Part shown: positions 1-4,164 of the stretch, piece by piece
Layout of the letters: each line of letters opens with the position of its first letter
Position numbering within the stretch: position 1 is the stretch's first letter
Source of the DNA: Roseiarcus sp050015575
GTDB taxonomy: Bacteria; Pseudomonadota; Alphaproteobacteria; Rhizobiales; Beijerinckiaceae
Length of the DNA stretch: 5,550 nucleotides
Reading direction: 5' to 3'
NCBI GenBank assembly: GCA_050015575.1
Contig: JBEKBD010000140.1
Coordinates: 1-5,550 of the forward strand
Translations under genes and position numbers: made by a program
The notes under the pieces: model-generated
The model's database searches: none
Told to the model about the DNA's origin: nothing
Seen by the model: the letters and a program-made list of their open reading frames with translations, nothing else

Positions 1-426
1 CAGCGCGCGGATCGAGTCCCAATCGGCCGCCTGCTCGGCGAAGTAGGCGGCGGCCTGCTTGCGGCGCGCCTCGCGCGCCAGCGCCAGCCGCGCGCGGTCG
101 GCGGCGAGCGTGGCGTCGTCCTTATCGATGCGCGCGACCAGCGCGCGGGCGAACGAACCGCCCTTGTCGGCGAGCCGGTAGAACGCCCACGCCCCCTCGC
201 GCTGGCGCTCGGCGAGGCCCGCTTCGACCAAGAGCTTCAGGTGGCGCGAAACGCGCGGCTGCGACTGGCCAAGAATGGCGACAAGCTCGCTCACCGTCAG
301 TTCGGCTTCGCAGAGCAGCCCGATCAGGCGCAGGCGCGTCACCTCGCCCGCCGCCTCCAGGCTCGCCAGCAGCGCCTCGAAACTGGTCTTCGCCGGAGGC
401 CCGGCGCGGTGCATCGCATCAGACAT
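1..426 (-). CDS. ArsR-family HTH regulator, probable methyltransferase fusion (N-terminal part, cut by window start)
   Basis: Reading from ATG at 426-424, 142 residues are visible and the frame is still open at base 1. Residues 15-85 form an ArsR-type winged helix. The recognition helix region SQPRVSRHLKLL (about 55-66) is followed by the wing EAGLAERQREGAWAFYRL (about 68-85). The Cys-Val-Cys metal site of arsenic or zinc sensors is absent: the equivalent stretch reads ELTVSEL. After a helical linker the end of the window reads YFAEQAADWDSIRAL. This matches the junction found in longer (roughly 330-residue) ArsR proteins that carry a C-terminal SAM-dependent methyltransferase domain. Related alphaproteobacterial proteins are often next to metF and are linked to control of methionine/SAM recycling (SahR-like), so a role in sensing SAM or S-adenosylhomocysteine is inferred. 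No Shine-Dalgarno sequence precedes either possible ATG (426 or 414). A palindromic operator overlaps the start, suggesting autoregulation. The family is confident; the ligand and fusion are inferred. Confidence 0.88.
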   Translation of the reverse strand, partial: MSDAMHRAGPPAKTSFEALLASLEAAGEVTRLRLIGLLCEAELTVSELVAILGQSQPRVSRHLKLLVEAGLAERQREGAWAFYRLADKGGSFARALVARIDKDDATLAADRARLALAREARRKQAAAYFAEQAADWDSIRAL

Positions 427-444
427 AAGGATATGTTTATGTCT
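421..444. promoter_or_regulatory. Palindromic operator over the start of the ArsR-type gene
   Basis: The arms AGACATAA (421-428) and TTATGTCT (437-444) are perfect inverted repeats. The whole 24-base site matches its own reverse complement at 10 of 12 positions per half. It is strikingly AT-rich for this sequence and covers the presumed ATG (426-424). The form ACATAA-N8-TTATGT resembles, from memory, the motif described for SahR-type ArsR regulators of the methionine cycle. The placement fits autoregulation by the downstream-encoded regulator. Confidence 0.7.
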
Positions 445-462
445 AATGGGGCGACGGCGCAA
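434..462 (-). promoter_or_regulatory. Possible sigma-70 promoter of the ArsR-type gene
   Basis: On the minus strand TTGCGC (462-457) and TAAACA (439-434) are separated by 17 bases. The -10 match is weak (3 of 6). Transcription would begin around 427-426, essentially at the ATG, so the message would be leaderless; this agrees with the lack of a ribosome binding site. The -10 element lies within the palindromic operator, which would allow repression by occlusion. This is a tentative call. Confidence 0.3.
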
Positions 463-533
463 GCTGCGGCGTGAACTTCTCGGCGGCTGGGGACGAACCG
501 CGCTATCGCCGAATTGCGCGCATGCCGACCCCG

Positions 534-1520
534 TTAGGGCGTCAGCACCGCCGCGCCTTGCAGGCGGCCCTCGCGCAGGTCGGCGAGCGCGACGTTGGCG
601 TCGGCGAGATCGTAGCGATGGGTTTGCGTGCGCACGCCCGCCTTCGCCGCGACGGGGAAGAACTCGACGCCGTCGCGGCGGGTGAGATTGGCGACCGAGA
701 CGATCTGCCGCTCCTCCCACAGCCAGCGATAGGGAAAGCTGGGGATGTCGCTCATGTGGATGCCGCCGCAGACGACCCGCCCGCCCTTGCGCACCGCGCG
801 CAGGGCGGCCGGAACGAGTGCGCCAACCGGAGCGAACAGGATCGCCGCGTCGAGCGGCGCGGGCGGCGCTTGGTCGGAGCCGCCCGCCCAAGAGGAGCCG
901 AGGGAAAGTGCGAAGCGTTGCGCCGCCTCGTCGCCCGGCCGCGTGAACGCCAGCGTCTCTCGCCCCTGGAAGCGGCAGATCTGCGCCACGATATGCGCGG
1001 CGGCGCCGAAGCCGTAGAGGCCAACCCGCTTGCTCGGCCCCGCCATTTTCAGGCAGCGCCAGCCGATCAGCCCGGCGCAGAGCAGCGGCGCCGTCGCAAT
1101 GGGGTCGCCGTCCGCAGGAGGCTTCAGGACGAAGGCGGCCTCGGCGAGCATGTGCGAAGCGTAGCCGCCGTCGCGCGTGTATCCGGTGAACTCGGGATGG
1201 TCGCAAAGATTCTCGCGGCCTTCTTCGCAGTAGAGGCAGCGCCCGCAAGCATGCGCGAGCCAGGGGACGCCGACCCGTTCGCCGACGGCGAAGCCCTCGA
1301 CGCCGGCGCCGAGCCGCTCGACGAGGCCGACGACTTCATGGCCGGGCACGATCGGCAACCGTTGGTTAGGCAACTCGCCGTCGACGACGTGCAGATCGGT
1401 GCGGCAGACGCCGCAGGCCTCGACGCGGATCAGCATCTCGCCGCGCCCCGGCATGGGCTTGGCCCGCTCTTCGAGAACCAGCGGCGCGCCGATCTTCCTC
1501 AAAGTCATTGCGCGCATCAT
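534..1520 (-). CDS. Zinc-dependent alcohol dehydrogenase family protein
   Basis: This is a 328-residue medium-chain dehydrogenase, full length for the short bacterial subfamily of zinc-binding alcohol dehydrogenases (the adh_fam_2 type). Catalytic zinc ligands are visible as C39 in GVCRTDLH, H61-E62 in PGHE and C148 in LLCAG. The structural zinc lobe has C92, C95, C98 and C106. The Rossmann nucleotide-binding turn is GLYGFGAAAH (about 167-176), and DAAILFAP (about 224-231) is characteristic of this subfamily. It should oxidise an alcohol or reduce an aldehyde with NAD(P)(H) in the cytoplasm; the natural substrate cannot be read from the sequence. The first ATG (1520) is immediately followed by a second ATG. 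An AGGGG ribosome binding site lies about 8 bases upstream and touches the stop codon of the preceding universal stress gene, only 11 bases away, so the two genes are almost certainly co-transcribed and perhaps translationally coupled. The stop is TAA at 536-534. Function is confident at family level only. Confidence 0.93.
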   Translation of the reverse strand: MMRAMTLRKIGAPLVLEERAKPMPGRGEMLIRVEACGVCRTDLHVVDGELPNQRLPIVPGHEVVGLVERLGAGVEGFAVGERVGVPWLAHACGRCLYCEEGRENLCDHPEFTGYTRDGGYASHMLAEAAFVLKPPADGDPIATAPLLCAGLIGWRCLKMAGPSKRVGLYGFGAAAHIVAQICRFQGRETLAFTRPGDEAAQRFALSLGSSWAGGSDQAPPAPLDAAILFAPVGALVPAALRAVRKGGRVVCGGIHMSDIPSFPYRWLWEERQIVSVANLTRRDGVEFFPVAAKAGVRTQTHRYDLADANVALADLREGRLQGAAVLTP

Positions 1521-1531
1521 CGAGGGCGCCC

Positions 1532-2308
1532 CTAATGCGACATCAGTATGGGCGCCGTCGGCTGACTCATCAAGTCGACGCTGACGCTGCCGAACAGGCT
1601 CTCGAACAGGCGCGAGTGGCGGAAGGCCCCGGCGACGATCAAGTCGGCGTCTTGCGTGTCGAGGCTGGCGAACAACGCTTCCAGCGCCGAAATATCGCCG
1701 GTGTCCGTCCAGTCCGAAATCCCGGCTTCGACGCCATGGCGCCGGAGATGATCGGCGAGCTTGTCGGAGGCCGCGCGCAACGCGCTCGCACGCGGCGAAA
1801 AGGTGAAGATGACGACCTTCTTCGCTTTGACGAGCAGCGGCATCGCGTCATGCACGGCGCGCGTCGCCTCGCGGCTGGCGTTCCAGGCGATGACGATGTT
1901 CTCGCCGACCGGCCCGGGCTTCCAGTCCTGCGGCAGGATCAACATCGGCGCGCCCGAAGCGACGAGGACTCCGTCGGGAATCTCGGGGCGGATCAGCGCG
2001 CGCGCCTCGCCTTCCGGCCGCGGCGCGATGATCAGGTCGACGCAATGGCTGGTTTCGCCGCCCGCCGTCGGCGCCGCGTCGGCGCCGACGAAACGGCTGG
2101 CGAGCCCCGCCTCCTTGACCGCCGCCTCGAAGTTCAGGGCGATGCGACGCGCCTTGTTGGCCCACGCGCCGACGAGCGCGGCGTCCGAACTGACATCGAC
2201 GCCGATCAGCCGCGCCCCGTGGGCGACCGCCATCGCTGCGGCAAGACGCAGCCGATCCCGCGCGCCGTCGGTCGGATCGAGATAGACCATGATGTCCTTG
2301 TAGGCCAT
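1532..2308 (-). CDS. Universal stress protein, two-domain (UspA family)
   Basis: This 258-residue protein consists of two tandem Usp-like halves. The C-terminal half starts at about residue 137 (ENIVIAWNASREATRAVHDA) and ends with GAFRHSRLFESLFGSVS (227-243) and the terminal strand APILMSH. The ATP-binding motif of Usp proteins, G-x2-G-x9-G-S/T, is present as G227-x2-R230-x9-G240-S241, so the second glycine is arginine. The N-terminal half (about 1-128) keeps the opening strand KDIMVYLDPTD and the end PMLILPQDW but lacks the glycine motif, so only the second half is a candidate nucleotide binder. Such proteins act in the cytoplasm in survival of starvation, heat, oxidative or low-oxygen stress. 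A strong ribosome binding site (GGGAGGGAG) lies just upstream of ATG 2308. The gene follows hsp20 by 105 bases and precedes the alcohol dehydrogenase by 11, on the same strand. Family assignment is firm; the biochemical role is not known. Confidence 0.93.
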   Translation of the reverse strand: MAYKDIMVYLDPTDGARDRLRLAAAMAVAHGARLIGVDVSSDAALVGAWANKARRIALNFEAAVKEAGLASRFVGADAAPTAGGETSHCVDLIIAPRPEGEARALIRPEIPDGVLVASGAPMLILPQDWKPGPVGENIVIAWNASREATRAVHDAMPLLVKAKKVVIFTFSPRASALRAASDKLADHLRRHGVEAGISDWTDTGDISALEALFASLDTQDADLIVAGAFRHSRLFESLFGSVSVDLMSQPTAPILMSH

Positions 2309-2337
2309 CGCTCCCTCCCGGTTCCCGAGGCGCCGAA

Positions 2338-2365
2338 TCGCCGGCGCCTCTTGCGACGCCGGCGA
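2338..2365. other. GC-rich hairpin between hsp20 and usp
   Basis: TCGCCGGCG (2338-2346) and CGCCGGCGA (2357-2365) form a 9-bp perfect stem with a 10-base loop, between the stop of hsp20 and the ribosome binding site of usp. No T-run follows on the minus strand, so it is more likely an mRNA processing or stabilising structure than a terminator. It could set different levels of Hsp20 and downstream products from one transcript. Confidence 0.4.
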
Positions 2366-2395
2366 CCGCTTGGCAAGTGCATCGCGCGTCCGGTC

Positions 2396-2411
2396 AAAAC
2401 GCGCCGGCGCG
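2396..2411 (-). terminator. Weak terminator-like element after hsp20
   Basis: Two bases after the hsp20 stop, the minus strand carries the 12-base perfect palindrome CGCGCCGGCGCG (2411-2400) followed directly by TTTT (2399-2396). As RNA the stem could be only about 4 bp with a 4-base loop, and the T-run is short. If it works at all it would be a leaky attenuator that lets some transcription continue into usp and the dehydrogenase gene. Confidence 0.25.
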
Positions 2412-2413
2412 CG

Positions 2414-2884
2414 TCATTTCGCCTTGCTGATCGGGATCTCCACCTTCTTGGCGACCATTTCCGGCGGTTTGCCGACCCTCACGTGAAGGACCCCCTTGTC
2501 GGACGTCGCCTTGATGTTGGCCGGGTCCGGCGTGAAACTGAGCGGCACTACCCGCTGAAACGCGCCGTAGCTCCGCTCGACGACTCGCCAGGACTTGTCC
2601 TTCTTTTCCGTCTCGGATTTCTTCTCTCCGGAAATGACGACGCTCGGCCCATCGACCGACAGTTTCACGTCGGCCTCGTCGACGCCGGGCAGTTCGGCGG
2701 CGATTTCCACGGCGTCCTTGGTTTCCGCGACATCAAGCGCCGCGAGGCCCGCAAAGTCGCCGGCCGGACCCCAGGAAACAGGCAGCCGGCGGCCGAAGTC
2801 GCGCAGCAGATCGTCGAAATCGCGGCGGAAGCCATCGAACAGGTCGAGTTCGCGTCCTCCGAATGTCGGCACAGGCAAGCGCAT
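2414..2884 (-). CDS. Small heat-shock protein, Hsp20/alpha-crystallin family
   Basis: A 156-residue ATP-independent holding chaperone that binds unfolding proteins in the cytoplasm. The alpha-crystallin domain spans about residues 47-142: it begins DVAETKDAVEIAAELPGV, contains SVVISGEKKSE and SYGAFQRVVPL, and closes with the family signature KGVLHVRVGKP. The C-terminal tail carries the I-x-I oligomerisation motif as I150-P-I152 (EIPIS). The N-terminal arm (1-46), rich in F and D/R, is typical of the class. I chose ATG 2884 because AGAGGAGAG stands 6 bases upstream; an in-frame extension to an alternative start at 2962 would lie inside the leader and its stem-loops. The gene is the first of a probable operon with usp and an alcohol dehydrogenase, and an RpoH-type promoter lies about 130 bases upstream. 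The stop is TGA at 2416-2414. It belongs to the general Hsp20 group; I do not assign an ibp symbol. Confidence 0.95.
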   Translation of the reverse strand: MRLPVPTFGGRELDLFDGFRRDFDDLLRDFGRRLPVSWGPAGDFAGLAALDVAETKDAVEIAAELPGVDEADVKLSVDGPSVVISGEKKSETEKKDKSWRVVERSYGAFQRVVPLSFTPDPANIKATSDKGVLHVRVGKPPEMVAKKVEIPISKAK

Positions 2885-2888
2885 GATT

Positions 2889-2897
2889 CTCTCCTCT
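2889..2897 (-). promoter_or_regulatory. hsp20 ribosome binding site (decides the start)
   Basis: The minus strand reads AGAGGAGAG at 2897-2889. GGAG (2894-2891) is 6 bases from ATG 2884-2882. This strong site fixes the hsp20 start at 2884 rather than the longer in-frame option at 2962. GGAGAG (2894-2889) is also complementary, with one G-U pair, to CUUUCC (2919-2914) in the leader. Confidence 0.8.
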
Positions 2898-2902
2898 GGG
2901 TA

Positions 2903-2983
2903 GGCCGCGGGCCGGAAAGCTGCCGCTTTCCCCTGCCTCGCTAGTCCATCGGCAGAAAACAAAGGTCTCTATAGTTGAGAACC
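2903..2983 (-). promoter_or_regulatory. Multi-hairpin hsp20 leader, possible RNA thermometer
   Basis: In transcript order the leader can form four stem-loops. The first is 2983-2964 (GGUUCUC/GAGACC, one bulge). The second is 2955-2933 (CUGCC/GGCAG). The third is 2931-2914 (GGAAAGC-GGCA-GCUUUCC, 7 perfect pairs). The fourth is 2913-2903 (GGCC-CGC-GGCC). The CUUUCC arm of the third can instead pair with GGAGAG of the ribosome binding site, which would hide it. Leaders with several hairpins that mask the ribosome binding site (ROSE elements) are known before small heat-shock genes of rhizobia. The conserved UYGCU of ROSE is not obvious here, so a thermometer role is inference. Confidence 0.4.
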
Positions 2984-3021
2984 ATTCCAGCTCCACGGCG
3001 ATTGCACGCCCCCTTACCAGG

Positions 3022-3050
3022 AGATAGGAACAGAAAGCCTTGGCTTCAAG
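3022..3050 (-). promoter_or_regulatory. RpoH (sigma-32) heat-shock promoter of the hsp20 operon
   Basis: On the minus strand CTTG (3050-3047) is followed by 18 bases and CCTATCT (3028-3022), then a G at the fifth base after the -10. This matches the alphaproteobacterial heat-shock consensus CTTG-N16-18-CYTATNT-N4-G. Transcription should start near 3015, leaving a leader of about 130 nt before ATG 2884. The spacer contains an inverted repeat, AAGCC-TT-GGCTT (3035-3046). Confidence 0.65.
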
Positions 3051-3120
3051 ACGAAACCGCCCGCTTGATCTTGCCGACGCCGGGCGGAAGCGATCGAGTC
3101 CGCGCGTCGACAGACGGCGC

Positions 3121-3149
3121 TTGATCGGCGCGCCCGGATGGGGCATAGC
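3121..3149 (+). promoter_or_regulatory. Possible sigma-70 promoter of rpmJ
   Basis: TTGATC (3121-3126) and CATAGC (3144-3149) are 17 bases apart. The -35 is reasonable; the -10 is poor (about 3 of 6). A start near 3156 would place the hairpin at 3167-3187 within the rpmJ leader. This is the best candidate I see upstream of rpmJ but it is weak. Confidence 0.3.
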
Positions 3150-3166
3150 AACGCGCTCGAACCTCC

Positions 3167-3187
3167 GCCGCGGGTCTTGCCCGCGGC
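3167..3187 (+). promoter_or_regulatory. rpmJ leader hairpin
   Basis: GCCGCGGG (3167-3174) and CCCGCGGC (3180-3187) form a perfect 8-bp stem with loop TCTTG, ending 20 bases before the rpmJ ATG. TTCCTTTG follows, so a terminator-like reading (attenuation) is possible. The alternative is a structured leader controlling translation of this ribosomal protein gene. Structure is visible; role is inferred. Confidence 0.45.
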
Positions 3188-3207
3188 TTCCTTTGTCGGG
3201 TGACGCG

Positions 3208-3333
3208 ATGAAAGTCCGCAATTCCCTCAAGTCGCTTCGCGGGCGTCATCGCGACAATCGCCTGGTGCGCCGCAAGGGCCGCGTCTACATCATCAACAAG
3301 ACGCAGAAGCGTTACAAGGTGCGCCAGGGCTGA
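3208..3333 (+). CDS. rpmJ: 50S ribosomal protein L36
   Basis: The 41-residue product opens MKVRNSLKSLRGRHRD, continues with LVRRKGRVYIINKTQKRYKVRQG, and is recognisable across its whole length as the alphaproteobacterial form of L36, a small basic protein of the large ribosomal subunit. It contains no cysteine, so the zinc ribbon of the standard 37-38 residue L36 is absent. This is normal for the alphaproteobacterial form and resembles the zinc-independent paralogue (YkgO) of E. coli. The start is ATG 3208; a longer in-frame extension back to 3040 has no family resemblance and is not used. The ribosome binding site is weak (GGGTG at 3198-3202). The gene is divergent from hsp20 and lies 69 bases before a TPR-protein gene on the same strand. 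Confidence 0.97.
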   Translation: MKVRNSLKSLRGRHRDNRLVRRKGRVYIINKTQKRYKVRQG

Positions 3334-3367
3334 CGCCGCAGCGTTGCGCGGGATCGCGGCCCGGCCT

Positions 3368-3396
3368 TTGACCCTTGCGGTGAAGCGCCCTAAGTT
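3368..3396 (+). promoter_or_regulatory. Candidate leaderless promoter of the TPR gene
   Basis: TTGACC (3368-3373), a good -35, is followed after 17 bases by TAAGTT (3391-3396), a weak -10. The predicted transcription start falls at about 3402-3403, on the ATG itself. There is no Shine-Dalgarno sequence before this ATG, so a leaderless mRNA is plausible; read-through from rpmJ is also possible. Confidence 0.4.
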
Positions 3397-3402
3397 CGCC
3401 CC

Positions 3403-3996
3403 ATGACGCGGTGTTCGACGTTCGCCTTTGCTCTGCTGCTCGCTCTCGGCGCGCTCGCCAGTGTGCAGAGCTCGCCGACGCTCGCCGCGACGCCCGCCGC
3501 GAGGACGCCCTCGCCGAGCGAGGCGCTCGACGAGCTGTTCGCCCGCCTCGCCGCGAGCCGGGACTCCGACGAATCCGCCGGCCTCGTCGCCGCAATCGAT
3601 CGTCTCAACCTGCGATCGGGCTCCGACACCGCCGACTTGCTGATGGCGCGCGCGGCGATGACGATGGAGAGCGGCGACTATCCCGTCTCGCTCGCCCTGC
3701 TCGACAAGATCGTCGCCTTGCAGCCGCAATGGGCGGAAGGGTGGAGTCGGCGCGCGGCGGCGCGCTATCTCTCGGGCGACGCCGAAGGGGCGATGGCGGA
3801 CATCGCCGAGACGCTCCATCGCGATCCTCGCCATCTCGGCGCGCTGGCGGAGATGGGAATGATCTTGGAGGAGAGCGGCCGCCAAGACGACGCCTTGCGC
3901 GCCTACCAGCGCGCGCTGTCGATCGCGCCGCAATGGCGCCCGATCGCCGATGCGGCGGCGCGGGTCCGGGCCGCCCTCGCGGGTCAGGCGCTGTGA
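3403..3996 (+). CDS. Exported tetratricopeptide-repeat protein
   Basis: This 197-residue protein has an N-terminal Sec signal peptide: a short charged start MTR, a hydrophobic core FAFALLLALGALA (about 7-19), and a likely cleavage site near residue 29 (after TLA or TLAA). It is therefore probably periplasmic; the Cys at position 4 is not a lipobox. After a helical stretch (40-76, including the family-typical RSGSDTADLL) come three 34-residue TPR units at about 77-110, 111-144 and 145-178. Each ends in the same way (LQPQW, RDPRH, IAPQW) and contains the G/A-rich helix packing positions of TPRs. TPRs form a superhelical scaffold for protein binding; no catalytic motif is present. Homologous proteins sit near rpmJ and pyk in other alphaproteobacteria, as I recall, but no specific function is established from the sequence. 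Start ATG 3403 gives the intact signal peptide; no ribosome binding site precedes it. Confidence 0.88.
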   Translation: MTRCSTFAFALLLALGALASVQSSPTLAATPAARTPSPSEALDELFARLAASRDSDESAGLVAAIDRLNLRSGSDTADLLMARAAMTMESGDYPVSLALLDKIVALQPQWAEGWSRRAAARYLSGDAEGAMADIAETLHRDPRHLGALAEMGMILEESGRQDDALRAYQRALSIAPQWRPIADAAARVRAALAGQAL

Positions 3997-4030
3997 CGGC
4001 TGGGTCCGCGATGCGCGGGCGGCGATGATC

Positions 4031-4050
4031 GCCGGCGCTGCGGCGCCGGC
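4031..4050 (+). terminator. Probable terminator after the TPR gene (hairpin copy 1)
   Basis: GCCGGCGC (4031-4038), loop TGCG, and GCGCCGGC (4043-4050) make a perfect 8-bp GC-rich stem 34 bases after the TPR stop. The plus strand then reads into a pyrimidine-rich stretch with CTCTTCCTTTTC (4055-4066). The T-run is displaced by a few bases, so termination efficiency is uncertain, but position and form suit the 3' end of the rpmJ/TPR transcript. Confidence 0.45.
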
Positions 4051-4088
4051 CGCCCTCTTCCTTTTCACTCTCGTCGAGGCGCGGGCGC

Positions 4089-4107
4089 GCCGGCGCGAGG
4101 CGCCGGC
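4089..4107. repeat. Second copy of the same hairpin (copy 2)
   Basis: GCCGGCGC (4089-4096), loop GAG, and GCGCCGGC (4100-4107) repeat the stem found at 4031-4050 exactly, with a different loop. It lies in the convergent gap between the TPR gene and pyk. Neither strand has a T-run after it. It may mark the 3' end of pyk mRNA or block convergent transcription. Confidence 0.4.
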
Positions 4108-4119
4108 TTCGATCGGCGC

Positions 4120-4142
4120 GGCCTCGCCGCTCGCCTGAGGCC
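4120..4142. other. Stem-loop close to the pyk stop codon
   Basis: GGCCTC (4120-4125) and GAGGCC (4137-4142) form a 6-bp stem with an 11-base loop, starting 22 bases past the pyk stop when read on the minus strand. There is no T-run. It may be part of the pyk 3' end; support is structural only. Confidence 0.25.
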
Positions 4143-4164
4143 TTCGCCGCCGCGCCTTGCCCCG

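Larger units (their letters stand above)
2885..3207. other. Divergent intergenic region between hsp20 and rpmJ
   Basis: These 323 bases hold no convincing gene; open frames through it have no ribosome binding site or recognisable family. The left part (2885 to about 3015) would be the hsp20 leader, rich in stem-loops. The middle (3022-3050) is the hsp20 heat-shock promoter. The right part (about 3121-3207) holds a candidate rpmJ promoter and an 8-bp leader hairpin. In 3051-3120 I see nothing specific. Confidence 0.7.

Noticed and set aside
471..1535. Long plus-strand open frame opposite the alcohol dehydrogenase
   Set aside because: It is a shadow of the minus-strand gene: no recognisable domain, arginine/alanine-rich composition, and the opposite strand encodes a complete dehydrogenase with all zinc ligands.
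1508..2944. 478-residue plus-strand open frame spanning usp and hsp20
   Set aside because: It is antisense to two well-defined genes, with low-complexity R/A/D-rich composition and no family resemblance.
2885..2962. N-terminal extension of Hsp20 by 26 residues to an alternative start at 2962
   Set aside because: The extension lacks a ribosome binding site and overlaps the leader hairpins, whereas ATG 2884 has a strong AGAGGAG at ideal spacing and gives the normal Hsp20 length.
3063..3130. TTGAT half-sites in the hsp20-rpmJ gap considered as FNR/FixK boxes
   Set aside because: Neither TTGAT (3064-3068 and 3121-3125) has the matching ATCAA four bases later, so no oxygen-response box can be claimed.
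3156..3190. GCTCGAACCTCC followed by GC-rich complementary arms, considered as part of a tRNA
   Set aside because: No acceptor stem, D-arm or anticodon arm can be assembled around it; the complementary arms are explained by the single rpmJ leader hairpin.
3334..3367. GC-rich stretch after rpmJ considered as a terminator
   Set aside because: Only very short stems (about 4 bp) can be drawn and the following CCTTTG is too short a T-run, so no terminator is claimed between rpmJ and the TPR gene.
3046..4068. 340-residue minus-strand open frame opposite rpmJ and the TPR gene
   Set aside because: It covers two recognisable plus-strand genes in antisense, shows no domain, and is arginine-rich low-complexity sequence.
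4025..4138. A 37-residue open frame on the plus strand with a hydrophobic stretch (AAAPAALFLFTLV), a possible small membrane protein
   Set aside because: It has no clear ribosome binding site, overlaps the terminator-like hairpin at 4031-4050 and the twin hairpin, and such open frames are common in GC-rich DNA. Conservation of the frame in relatives would be needed to revive it.
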